Shown here piece after piece: positions 1-7,408 of a stretch of 64,000 nt of DNA; position 1 is the first letter of the stretch; each line of letters opens with the position of its first letter. Under the pieces are notes generated by a model, which was not told the DNA's origin, searched no databases, and worked only from the letters and a program-made list of their open reading frames with translations. The stretch covers positions 1,374,001 through 1,438,000 of the forward strand of contig NZ_CP019334.1 of NCBI RefSeq assembly GCF_002163675.1, written 5' to 3'. A program made the position numbers and the translations under genes. Source of the stretch: Polaribacter sp. SA4-12 (lineage in GTDB: Bacteria > Bacteroidota > Bacteroidia > Flavobacteriales > Flavobacteriaceae).

Positions 1-1
1 T

Positions 2-955
2 TATGTTGGCAACTCCGTTTTATTTGCGGCAAAAGACAAAGCGCCAAAACAAATTGTTGTAGGTATTTCTATGGGGAAAACCAGAAAAAAAGACACGTAT
101 TTTAATACAAACAATGGTAATTTAACAGCAAGCAATACTGCTTTTTATCAATTTGTAAGAGATGAAGTTATTTTTTACATGGAAAGTAACTACAGAACTT
201 CTCCTTTTATTTCTTTAGTAGGAGAAGGAACTTCCGCTAATTTAATTAGTCATTATTTAAGTGAATCTCTTCCGATTATCAATTCATACATCTGTATCAA
301 TCCAACTTTTTCAGATTTTGTAGGACAACAATTTCAGTCTTATAATTTAACAAAATTCCAAAAAGAAGATAATACCTTTTATTTGTACACGAATAATTCC
401 ACTTCCTTTTCAGCAAAAAAGCAAACTAAAATTGGGGAATTACAAACAGGTTTATCATCTCTTAAATTAAAGAATTTTAATATTATAAATGATACTATTG
501 CAACTTCGAGTAGTGTTTCTGCGATGAGTGAAGCAATTCCGAGAGCTATTAATAAAATCTTTGAAATTTATTCTGCAATTTCAAAAGAAGAATTTGAGAA
601 AAATATAAAAGACCTCTCTCCTCTTGATGCTATTTCTTATTTAGAAAATAAATATTTAGAAATTGAGTTCCTTTTTGGAAGTAATTTAGGAATTAGAGAA
701 CGTGATATTTACGCTGTAGAAAGTATAATTATTGAAAAGGAAAACGGAGATCAATTACGTGAGTTTGGTAAAATGATTTTAAAATTATTTCCGAGTTCTC
801 CTTTAGGTGATTACTATATTGGTAGATATTATGAAAGTGGAAAACAAATTAAAAAAGCCTTAAAATACTATAAAATCGGGTATGGAAAAATGGATCCTGC
901 TGACCCAAATTCTGACGCTTTTTATGAAAATATTTTAAGACTTGGTGGAATGTAA
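2..955 (+). CDS. Esterase-like alpha/beta-hydrolase family protein (5' end outside window)
   Basis: The frame is open from the window edge, so an ATG at 71 is an internal methionine. The visible 317 residues look like the C-terminal part of an Fes/esterase-D-type alpha/beta hydrolase: a strand ending in VVGIS, then SLVGEGTSANLISHYL, where the nucleophile elbow is normally found, then YICINPTF. The elbow reads G-E-G-T-S rather than the usual G-x-S-x-G, so the catalytic serine may be absent or displaced. The last 70 residues are helical with a TPR-like flavour (YYIGRYYESGKQIKKALKYY). It converges on the CvfB-like gene across a long hairpin. The family call is moderate; activity is uncertain. 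Confidence 0.5.
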   Translation, partial: YVGNSVLFAAKDKAPKQIVVGISMGKTRKKDTYFNTNNGNLTASNTAFYQFVRDEVIFYMESNYRTSPFISLVGEGTSANLISHYLSESLPIINSYICINPTFSDFVGQQFQSYNLTKFQKEDNTFYLYTNNSTSFSAKKQTKIGELQTGLSSLKLKNFNIINDTIATSSSVSAMSEAIPRAINKIFEIYSAISKEEFEKNIKDLSPLDAISYLENKYLEIEFLFGSNLGIRERDIYAVESIIIEKENGDQLREFGKMILKLFPSSPLGDYYIGRYYESGKQIKKALKYYKIGYGKMDPADPNSDAFYENILRLGGM

Positions 956-965
956 AAAAAGTCAG

Positions 966-1016
966 CAGTTTTCAGTAGCAGTTTCCAGTCAAACTGTTTA
1001 CTGTTACTGAAAACTG
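966..1016. terminator. Long inverted repeat between convergent genes
   Basis: Arms 966-982 and 1000-1016 pair over 17 positions with one mismatch (CAGTTTTCAGTAgCAGT against ACTGtTACTGAAAACTG), with a 17-nt loop. It lies 11 nt after one stop codon and 9 nt before the end of the opposing gene, which fits a bidirectional terminator. The CAGTTTTCAGT unit also looks like a dispersed repeat, although it has no other copy here. Confidence 0.55.
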
Positions 1017-1024
1017 TAAACTAA

Positions 1025-1540
1025 TTATTTAACTAATACTATTCTATCAGATTCAATAGTTATTAGTTTTTGCTTGTATAAATTACCAACTGCTTTTTTA
1101 AATGCTTTCTTGCTCATTTTCATGTGAAAACGAATAGAATCTGGAGAACTTTTATCAGTAAGTAACAGAAAACCTTCTCTACTATCTTTTAACTTAGAAA
1201 GTACTTTATCTACATCAGAATCAATTACATTTCTAAAACCTTGTGGACGAAGAGAAACATCAATTTTCCCGTCTTCACGAATCTGTTTGATGTAACCAGT
1301 AACTTCCATATTCTCTTCTAATTCCTGAAAAACTTCACTTCTAAAAAGTAAACCATCAAATTCTTCATTGATAAAAACAGTGTACCCCAAACCTGTTTCA
1401 GTTTCGATTACTAAGCTAACTTTATCACCTTCTTTCAAGTACATTTCTGGTTCTTGAGAGTTGTCTTCTCCTTCTTGAGAATTCTCTTCTCCATCTTGTA
1501 AATTATCGTCTTCTTCTCTAAAGTCCTCGTGTAAATCCAT
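1025..1540 (-). CDS. CvfB-like S1-domain RNA-binding protein
   Basis: 171 residues. An acidic, low-complexity N-terminus (about residues 1-33, repeated E/D/N/Q) precedes one S1-type OB fold (about 36-100: KEGDKVSLVIETETGLGYTV, then GKIDVSLRP). A C-terminal segment (about 105-171) resembles the winged helix of CvfB/YitL proteins (SKKAFKKAVGNLYKQKLI). Typical CvfB proteins have several S1 repeats and about 280 residues, so this is a short form. The gene starts 2 nt after the menD stop and is probably co-transcribed with menD. Role: RNA or ribosome binding by family resemblance; no specific target can be read from the sequence. Confidence 0.65.
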   Translation of the reverse strand: MDLHEDFREEDDNLQDGEENSQEGEDNSQEPEMYLKEGDKVSLVIETETGLGYTVFINEEFDGLLFRSEVFQELEENMEVTGYIKQIREDGKIDVSLRPQGFRNVIDSDVDKVLSKLKDSREGFLLLTDKSSPDSIRFHMKMSKKAFKKAVGNLYKQKLITIESDRIVLVK

Positions 1541-1542
1541 TA

Positions 1543-3222
1543 CTATATATATTTAAAATATTCTTTTAAAATTAAATCATTTTCTTCACTTGGCGTAAAG
1601 ATTTCTAATATTTTTGGTTTTTCTGATGTTTCATAAAAACCTTTTAATTGTGCTGTTACTGTTTCTGTTGATGTTGCTTTTAAATAATCTAGCCCATACA
1701 TTTTGCATAAATGTGCTGCAGTTAAAGAATGTGGCGTTTCAAAATATTTTGCAGCATTGGTCGATTTTGGTCCTGGAATAATTTTAAAAATTCCTCCTCC
1801 AGAATTATTAATGACTATAATTCTAAAATTAGCAGGTATATTAGTATTCCACAAAGCATTGCTATCATAGAAAAAACTTAAATCTCCTGTTATAAAAACA
1901 GTCTGATTTTTATTTGCAAACGCTGCTCCAATTGCTGTAGAAGTACTTCCGTCAATTCCACTTGTACCTCTATTACAGAAAACATTGTTTGTTTTATCGA
2001 TACTAAACAATTGTGCATATCTAATAATTGAACTGTTACTAATTTGCAACTGATTCTTATTAGGAACACTTTTTATAATTTGCTCAAAAACTTTAAAATC
2101 GGAATGTGGTGCTTTTGATAAATACGCTGAATGTTTCTCACGTTTTTCATCACGAATTTGCAACCAATTCTTTTGATAATCACTTTCAATTTCAGTAATC
2201 TTCAAATTGAAATTTCTAAAAAAATCTACTGGTTTTATTTGAATAAATTCTGATAAACAGAAAAACGTATTTATTGACTTTTCCGCATCAATATTCCAAT
2301 GATGTTTTGGCTGATATTTTCTTAAAAATTGTTTTATTTTTTTAGAGACAATCATTCCTCCAAAAGTGATTAACACTTCTGGTTTTAAAGCCTCAAACTG
2401 CTGCTCATCCAAAGAAAAAATTAATTGATCTATAGAATCTACCCCCTTTTCTTGATGTAAATTAGATGTTGTTTCTGTTAATATTAAAACAGCATCATCA
2501 TTGGCATAAATATCTATTAATTTATGTAAATCTTCATTCGGATAATTAACCCCAACTAAAATCATTTTTTTAGTTGATGCATTCCAAATTGAAGCAAGTT
2601 TATTATAATCTGTATCGTCATTACGAGGAGTAAACGACGAAGTAATCTCATCTACAGATTGCTTCACTTTGTTCGCAATGACAGTATCTAACTCGCTTAC
2701 AGTTTCATACAAAGGTTCATCAAACGGAACATTTATATGCACAGGTCCTTTTTGCGAAACTGCAATTTGTAAAGCTTCACAAATAAGTTTTGAGTTTTGA
2801 GTTTTGAGTTTTGAGTCTTCGACCAAATTTGCAGAAAACAAAATATGATTTTCAAACACATTCTCTTGACGAATCGTTTGTCCGTCGCCAATATCAATTA
2901 AATGTTTTGGTCTGTCTGCAGAAATTACAACTAACGGAATATTACTATAAAAAGCTTCTGTAATTGCAGGATAATAATTTAACAAAGCAGAACCCGAAGT
3001 ACAAACAATTGCAACTGGTTTCTGAGTTTGTTGCGCAATTCCCAAAGCAAAAAAAGCAGCACAACGCTCATCCACAACACTTAATGTTTCAATTTCTGGA
3101 TGATTAGAAAAACCAACCGTTAAAGGAGCATTACGTGAACCTGGAGAAATAACAACGGTATCAATATTAAATTGACGACAAGCTGAAATTACAATTTGTG
3201 CTAAAGGTTTCTTTGGGTACAT
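1543..3222 (-). CDS. menD: 2-succinyl-5-enolpyruvyl-6-hydroxy-3-cyclohexene-1-carboxylate synthase (MenD)
   Basis: ThDP-dependent enzyme that joins isochorismate and 2-oxoglutarate in menaquinone synthesis. Visible hallmarks are the PYR domain with the ThDP-activating glutamate (VVDERCAAFFALGIA), the SGSALLNYYPAI loop, HINVPFDEPLY, and a C-terminal PP domain with CNRGTSGIDGSTSTAIGAA and GDLSFFYD. I start it at ATG 3222 (MYPKKPLAQ), because the seven residues encoded further upstream come from an intergenic repeat. Between the PYR and central domains (about residues 180-203) the protein contains a segment encoded by a dispersed palindromic repeat, and about residues 137-146 are encoded by a heptamer repeat. 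The frame stays open throughout, so the enzyme is probably functional. Confidence 0.95.
   Translation of the reverse strand: MYPKKPLAQIVISACRQFNIDTVVISPGSRNAPLTVGFSNHPEIETLSVVDERCAAFFALGIAQQTQKPVAIVCTSGSALLNYYPAITEAFYSNIPLVVISADRPKHLIDIGDGQTIRQENVFENHILFSANLVEDSKLKTQNSKLICEALQIAVSQKGPVHINVPFDEPLYETVSELDTVIANKVKQSVDEITSSFTPRNDDTDYNKLASIWNASTKKMILVGVNYPNEDLHKLIDIYANDDAVLILTETTSNLHQEKGVDSIDQLIFSLDEQQFEALKPEVLITFGGMIVSKKIKQFLRKYQPKHHWNIDAEKSINTFFCLSEFIQIKPVDFFRNFNLKITEIESDYQKNWLQIRDEKREKHSAYLSKAPHSDFKVFEQIIKSVPNKNQLQISNSSIIRYAQLFSIDKTNNVFCNRGTSGIDGSTSTAIGAAFANKNQTVFITGDLSFFYDSNALWNTNIPANFRIIVINNSGGGIFKIIPGPKSTNAAKYFETPHSLTAAHLCKMYGLDYLKATSTETVTAQLKGFYETSEKPKILEIFTPSEENDLILKEYFKYI
2616..2682. repeat. 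Palindromic repeat inserted in the menD coding sequence
   Basis: Begins CGTCATTACGAGG and ends TTCGCAATGACA, so the ends are inverted and complementary. The same ends occur in the intergenic element at 3497-3574. In the menD reading direction it encodes part of the interdomain linker (...KQSVDEITSSFTPRNDD...) without breaking the frame. Confidence 0.85.
2786..2813. repeat. Tandem AGTTTTG heptamers inside menD
   Basis: Four exact AGTTTTG units followed by a partial fifth. In the menD frame they encode the low-complexity stretch SKLKTQNSKL. Heptamer repeats of this kind normally lie between genes in flavobacteria; here they are coding. Confidence 0.8.
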
Positions 3223-3446
3223 ATTATAGTTACAAAGTGACAAAGTCCTAAAGTTTAAAAGTATTTACAAATTGTAACTATTTTAAACTTTGCGACTTTG
3301 CAACTGTATTTTTTAAAACTAGTTGCAAAGCTGCAAAGTTACAAAGTCAAAAATTTATTGAAGACAAAAAAGCCGCAAACTTTCATTTATTACTTAGAAA
3401 GTTAACGACTCTTTAATTTTATTTATTAGCTATTCGTTTCTAAACA

Positions 3447-3612
3447 AGTTTAGCCCTGATTGAAATGACATCCTTTTTATAGTCTTTTTAGAAAAGCGTC
3501 ATTACGAGGAACGAAGTAATCTGTTTTTAATTAAGAGATTGCCACAGTTTACAAAAAGTAAACTTCGCAATGACAGAAATAAAAAGATATAATGGAAAGC
3601 AGGAAATAGCTT
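3447..3612. repeat. Composite hairpin repeat (copy R1) with a second palindrome nested in it
   Basis: The outer element starts AGTTTAGCCCTGATTGAAATG and ends AAAAAGATATAATGGAAAGCAGGAAATAGCTTC. AGC...CCTG pairs with CAGG...GCT, and CTTTTTAT pairs with ATAAAAAG. Its loop contains the complete CGTCATTACGAGG...CGCAATGACA palindrome (3497-3574), which is the family also found inside menD. Related outer elements lie at 21411, 46394 and 51107. Confidence 0.75.
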
Positions 3613-3680
3613 CTAATAATTATATTTAAAATTATTGGTAAGCGACTAAGCTGCAAACTTAAAAAATTATTGAAGACAAA

Positions 3681-3722
3681 AAAGTCAGAAAGTAAAAAAC
3701 AACTTTTCTACATTCTGACTTT
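3681..3722 (-). terminator. Terminator of the transaldolase-family gene
   Basis: Arms AAAGTCAGAA (3681-3690) and TTCTGACTTT (3713-3722). Read on the minus strand the second arm runs into a T tract. It lies 26 nt past the stop codon of the minus-strand gene. Confidence 0.7.
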
Positions 3723-3747
3723 AATATATAAAAACCAACTGCGTTGG

Positions 3748-4401
3748 TTAGTTTCCTTTTTGGTAATCTGCTAAAAATTGAGCCAAACCACTATCTGTTA
3801 AAGGGTGTTTTAACAAACCTTCGATTGCACTTAAAGGTCCAGTCATAACGTCCGATCCTAATTTTGCACAATTAACAATATGCATAGTATTACGTACAGA
3901 TGCAGCTAAAATTTGAGTTTCAAATTTATAGTTATCAAATACAAGTCTCATTTCAGAAATTAAGTTCATTCCGTCTGTAGAAATATCATCTAAACGACCT
4001 AAAAAAGGAGAAACATAAGTTGCACCTGCCTTTGCCGCCAATAAAGCTTGACCTACAGAAAACACCAATGTTACGTTTGTTTTAATTCCTTTAGAAGAAA
4101 AATATTTACACGCTTTTACACCGTCTTTTATCATTGGTAATTTTACCACAATTTGAGGGTTTAAAGCTGCTAAAGCCTCTCCTTCTCTTACCATTCCTTC
4201 AAAATCTGTAGAAATTACTTCTGCAGAAACATCACCATCTACCAACTCACAAATTTCTTTGTAATGGTTAATAATGTTCGCTTCACCAGTAATTCCTTCT
4301 TTAGCCATTAAAGATGGGTTTGTAGTTACTCCGTCTAAAATACCTAAAGCTTGCGCTTCTTTTATTTGCTCTAAATTTGCAGTGTCAATAAAAAATTTCA
4401 T
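3748..4401 (-). CDS. fsa: Fructose-6-phosphate aldolase / transaldolase-like (MipB/TalC family)
   Basis: 217 residues, the full length of the short transaldolase subfamily. It has the hallmark start [16 protein letters not shown], the [13 protein letters not shown] strand, the Schiff-base lysine in VVKLPM (about residue 86), and [11 protein letters not shown]. Family members act on fructose 6-phosphate, or serve as transaldolase in the non-oxidative pentose phosphate pathway; in Bacteroidota such proteins are usually annotated as transaldolase, and sequence alone does not decide which. A minus-strand -7 box at 4441-4448 suggests its own promoter. Monocistronic, with its own terminator. Confidence 0.88.
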   Translation of the reverse strand: MKFFIDTANLEQIKEAQALGILDGVTTNPSLMAKEGITGEANIINHYKEICELVDGDVSAEVISTDFEGMVREGEALAALNPQIVVKLPMIKDGVKACKYFSSKGIKTNVTLVFSVGQALLAAKAGATYVSPFLGRLDDISTDGMNLISEMRLVFDNYKFETQILAASVRNTMHIVNCAKLGSDVMTGPLSAIEGLLKHPLTDSGLAQFLADYQKGN

Positions 4402-4440
4402 AATATTATTTTTGTTGTCTTATTTTAATTAATCTGTATG

Positions 4441-4448
4441 CAAAGATA
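4441..4448 (-). promoter_or_regulatory. Promoter -7 box of the transaldolase-family gene
   Basis: TATCTTTG on the minus strand, an exact TAnnTTTG box, 40 nt upstream of the start codon. No clear TTG -33 element is seen at the expected spacing. Confidence 0.5.
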
Positions 4449-4513
4449 GTTAGACATCATCTATAATTAAGGCTAATCATGTCTATTTTTCTATCATTTA
4501 TGAACAAAGTAAC

Positions 4514-5317
4514 TTATAATTTATAATGATTCATTAAAATTTTCTCATACGTTCTATCAGGTAAAATACGTTTTAAAACAATTGAAAATTTTTCCATAAA
4601 TCCACCAACTTTATAATGAATCTTAGGATTTTTCGAAATTATAATTTTATGAACCGCTTTTGCCATTTCTAAAGGATCCATACCACCACTTACATGAGCA
4701 TCCATCAAATCTAAATTCATTTGATAATTCTCTTTATAAGCAGATTTTTCAAAAACTGGCGTGTGATATCTTCCTGCTGCAATATTAGTCGCAAAATCTC
4801 CAGGAGCAACGTTTACAACTTTAATTCCAAAAGGCTTTACTTCCATACTTGTTGCTTCAGTAATTGTTTCTAAAGCTCCTTTTGTAGCAGAATATAATCC
4901 CCTGAAAGGCAAACCCATATAACCTGCAATAGAAGTTACATTGATAATTGTACCCGATTTTTGTTTGCGCATTTGTGGTAAAGCAGCTTTCATAACATCA
5001 ATTGCACCAAAAACATTGGTGTTAAAAACGGCACGCATTTCGTCAGTTGGTGTATCTTCTATAGGACCTGTAATTCCCATACCTGCATTATTTACTAAAA
5101 CATCTAACCTTCCTTCTTTTTTGATTATTAAATCGATAGCACTATTAATTGTATCTACTTTTAATACATCTAAAGCAATCAGTTCAAAAGAAAAATCTGC
5201 TGTGTTTTTAGGATTTCTACTTGTTCCGTAAACTTTATATCCTTTTTCAGATAAAAAAGTAGCAATAGATTTTCCGATTCCTGAGGAAGCTCCAGTAATT
5301 AATACAACTTTAGACAT
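4514..5317 (-). CDS. Short-chain dehydrogenase/reductase (SDR)
   Basis: 267 residues, a classical SDR. Cofactor motif TGASSGIG (about 7-14), NNAGMG (about 76-81), active-site serine in NVTSIAGYMG (about 128), and the YSATK catalytic pair (about 142-146), followed by PGDFATNIAAG. NAD(P)H-dependent oxidoreductase; the substrate cannot be read from the sequence. The C-terminal tail (FSIVLKRILPDRTYEKIL) resembles the lipid- or sterol-type SDRs common in Bacteroidota. No adjacent gene on the same strand is close enough to make an operon likely. Confidence 0.88.
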   Translation of the reverse strand: MSKVVLITGASSGIGKSIATFLSEKGYKVYGTSRNPKNTADFSFELIALDVLKVDTINSAIDLIIKKEGRLDVLVNNAGMGITGPIEDTPTDEMRAVFNTNVFGAIDVMKAALPQMRKQKSGTIINVTSIAGYMGLPFRGLYSATKGALETITEATSMEVKPFGIKVVNVAPGDFATNIAAGRYHTPVFEKSAYKENYQMNLDLMDAHVSGGMDPLEMAKAVHKIIISKNPKIHYKVGGFMEKFSIVLKRILPDRTYEKILMNHYKL

Positions 5318-5460
5318 GTTATTATTAAATAAATTAAATTATTAAAAAAATCAAAAATTAACCTTTAAATAAACAATCGTTTAATCTTTGAATAGATTTA
5401 CAAATATCTTAAAAGTAACTGAAGAAAACTAAAAAGGAGAAAGTTAATAACTGCTATAAA

Positions 5461-5488
5461 AAAGAAAAATTCTGAAGAGATTCAGAAT
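5461..5488 (-). terminator. Intrinsic terminator of ffs
   Basis: The perfect stem ATTCTGAA / TTCAGAAT (5469-5476, 5481-5488) with a 4-nt loop is followed on the minus strand by TTTTCTTT. It lies 22 nt beyond the mature SRP RNA end. Confidence 0.8.
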
Positions 5489-5509
5489 TAAATTAGAGAA
5501 ATAAAAAAT

Positions 5510-5603
5510 GGCAAGCTACCTACATCACACCGCTACAACCTAATACCTTTGCTGCGTTCCCGCCCTGGAGGATTCAAAGGGAGCTAGTTGTGTAGGACTT
5601 GCC
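5510..5603 (-). ncRNA. ffs: Signal recognition particle RNA (small bacterial type)
   Basis: A 94-nt RNA on the minus strand. It starts GGCAAGTCCTACACAAC and ends GTGATGTAGGTAGCTTGCC, so the two ends pair. The apical domain contains CAGGGCGGGAACGCAGCAAAGG-type sequence with the GGAA tetraloop region and the symmetric loop bound by Ffh. The size and form match the 4.5S-like SRP RNA without an Alu domain. It has its own promoter and terminator. With Ffh and FtsY it targets inner-membrane proteins. Confidence 0.95.
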
Positions 5604-5607
5604 GCTG

Positions 5608-5637
5608 CAAATTTACAACACATTTTTATTAAAACAA
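5608..5637 (-). promoter_or_regulatory. Promoter of ffs
   Basis: On the minus strand, TTG (5635-5637), then exactly 19 nt, then TAAATTTG (5608-5615). This is the Bacteroidota primary-sigma consensus TTG-N19/20-TAnnTTTG. The box ends 5 nt before the RNA 5' end at 5603, as expected for the start site. Confidence 0.85.
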
Positions 5638-5748
5638 TTAAAAAAAGTAAAATTTTTTTGTAACAATTTCAACATCCTGAATACTAATGTATTGTTCTGA
5701 TAGCTGACAATAATTTATAAAAAAGAAAAACTATCAAAATGAAATCAA

Positions 5749-5756
5749 TATATTTG
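5749..5756 (+). promoter_or_regulatory. Promoter -7 box of the DUF4199 gene
   Basis: TATATTTG, an exact TAnnTTTG match, 24 nt before the ATG. There is no good TTG at -33. Confidence 0.5.
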
Positions 5757-5779
5757 TATAACTAACTAAATTAGATAAA

Positions 5780-6307
5780 ATGGAAGATCAAGCAAGTAGT
5801 AAAAGTATAATATTAAACAACGGTCTATATTATGGATTAATCCTAGTATTAACGAGTCTTATAACGTATGCTTTAGGCATGCATCTTGATCCAACAGCTG
5901 GTTATATCAGTCTTGCTATCTTAGTAGTTATTGTTATTGCTTTTCCAATAATTGGTATCTCTAAATTTAAAAAAGACAATGGCGGTTTTATGAGCTGGTC
6001 TCAAGGAGTTAAAATTGGAATTGGAATTATTCTTATTGGTACTGTAATTAGTCTTATTTATCAGCACATATTTACTGGTTTTATTGAACCTGACTTTTAC
6101 AAACAAGTAGAAGAAGTTACAAGAACTGGTTTAGTAGATAGTGGTTTATCAGAAGAACAAATTGATGCTCAATTAGAAATGCAAGGTAAATTTCAAGGAA
6201 CAATAATTGGAGACGCACTTGGTCTTTTATTTATGACTTTTATTGGTTTTGTTGTATCAGCAATTATTGCTGCTGTAAAAAAACATTCTGAAGAAGATGC
6301 CTACTAA
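5780..6307 (+). CDS. DUF4199 domain membrane protein
   Basis: 175 residues. Hydrophobic segments at about 14-32, 40-60, 73-95 and 143-165, with the conserved MSWSQGVKIGI turn between the second and third. This matches the DUF4199 family, four-helix inner-membrane proteins common in Bacteroidota and often encoded just upstream of a GT2 glycosyltransferase, as here. Function unknown. A charged, glutamate-rich loop (about 105-135) separates the last two helices. Confidence 0.8.
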   Translation: MEDQASSKSIILNNGLYYGLILVLTSLITYALGMHLDPTAGYISLAILVVIVIAFPIIGISKFKKDNGGFMSWSQGVKIGIGIILIGTVISLIYQHIFTGFIEPDFYKQVEEVTRTGLVDSGLSEEQIDAQLEMQGKFQGTIIGDALGLLFMTFIGFVVSAIIAAVKKHSEEDAY

Positions 6308-6407
6308 ATAAATTTAAAAGTTAATTCGTTTATAAAATTTGAAAGTTTTTGTAATAATCCTTTTCAAAATTTTAACTTTACAACTTTAAATTTTAGAACA
6401 AATAAAC

Positions 6408-7364
6408 ATGGATATTTCGGTAGTAATACCACTTCTTAACGAAGATGAATCTTTACAAGAATTACACGATTGGATTGCAAAAGTTATGCAATCCAATCGT
6501 TATTTATATGAAATTATTTTTATCGATGATGGTAGCACAGACAACTCTTGGGGAGTTATTGAAGAACTATCATCTAAAAACGAACCTGTAAAAGGAATTC
6601 GTTTTAAAAAAAACTATGGTAAATCTCAAGCTTTAGATGCTGGTTTCGAACTCGCAAAAGGAAGCGTTGTTATTACCATGGATGCAGACTTACAAGACAA
6701 TCCAGATGAAATTCCTGAATTATACGATTTAATTATAAAAGAGGATTTCGATTTAATTTCTGGTTGGAAAAAGAAGCGTTATGATAACGTTATCACTAAA
6801 AATATTCCTTCAAAATTATTTAATGCTGCTGCGAGAAAAACTTCAGGATTAAAATTACACGATTTTAATTGCGGATTAAAAGCTTACAAAAATGAGGTTA
6901 TAAAATCGGTAAAAGTAAGTGGTGAAATGCACAGATACATTCCTGTTTTAGCTAAAAATGAAGGTTTTACTAAAATTGGAGAAAAAGTAGTACAACACCA
7001 AGCAAGAAAATACGGAGAAACTAAATTTGGAATAGATCGTTTTGTTAACGGTTTTTTAGATTTAATTACGATTTCGTTTTTATCCAAATTTGGAAAAAGA
7101 CCCATGCACATTTTTGGTCTTTGGGGAACATTAATGTTTCTATTCGGAACTACCTCTGCATTTTACATTGGAGCCTACAAACTATACAATGTTTTTAATG
7201 GTATAAAAACGATTTTAGTTACTAATAATCCTTGGTTTTACATAGCACTTACTTCTATGATATTAGGGACTTTATTATTTTTGGCAGGCTTTATTGGAGA
7301 ACTCATAATAAAAACAAAAAGCAACGAAAAACACTATACTATTAAAGAAAAGATTAATTTCTAA
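6408..7364 (+). CDS. GT2 glycosyltransferase, DPM1/ArnC/GtrB type
   Basis: 318 residues. The N-terminal GT-A domain starts DISVVIPLLNEDESL, with DDGSTDNSW (about 41-49) and the metal-binding DADLQDNP (about 92-99), then DFNCGLKAY. Two C-terminal transmembrane helices (about 232-258, 272-298) anchor it in the inner membrane. Family members move a sugar from a nucleotide donor to a polyprenyl phosphate for envelope glycan assembly; the sugar is not predictable. It is followed by phosphoglucomutase, which supplies sugar phosphates, so a shared role in glycan supply is a reasonable inference. Confidence 0.88.
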   Translation: MDISVVIPLLNEDESLQELHDWIAKVMQSNRYLYEIIFIDDGSTDNSWGVIEELSSKNEPVKGIRFKKNYGKSQALDAGFELAKGSVVITMDADLQDNPDEIPELYDLIIKEDFDLISGWKKKRYDNVITKNIPSKLFNAAARKTSGLKLHDFNCGLKAYKNEVIKSVKVSGEMHRYIPVLAKNEGFTKIGEKVVQHQARKYGETKFGIDRFVNGFLDLITISFLSKFGKRPMHIFGLWGTLMFLFGTTSAFYIGAYKLYNVFNGIKTILVTNNPWFYIALTSMILGTLLFLAGFIGELIIKTKSNEKHYTIKEKINF

Positions 7365-7368
7365 TCTG

Positions 7369-7376
7369 TATATTTG
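7369..7376 (+). promoter_or_regulatory. Candidate -7 box for the phosphoglucomutase-ABC operon
   Basis: TATATTTG, an exact TAnnTTTG, in the 44-nt gap after the glycosyltransferase stop codon and 32 nt before the next ATG. There is no TTG at the proper spacing, so this is tentative. Confidence 0.4.
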
Positions 7377-7408
7377 TAATTCAATTTAGTAATCTATATT
7401 TTAATTCT

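Larger units (their letters stand above)
3223..3747. repeat. Repeat-filled intergenic region upstream of menD
   Basis: No gene is seen in these 525 nt. Contents: AAAGTTACAAAGT/TTTGCAACT-type short repeats at about 3226-3350; an 18-bp direct repeat TTATTGAAGACAAAAAAG at 3355-3372 and 3667-3684, inside longer similar stretches beginning GCTGCAAA; a composite hairpin repeat at 3447-3612; and the terminator of the aldolase gene at 3681-3722. Confidence 0.75.

Noticed and set aside
1543..3243. menD starting at 3243
   Set aside because: The extra seven residues (SLCNYN) come from an AAAGTTACAAAGT-type intergenic repeat, and homologues start at the methionine encoded at 3222.
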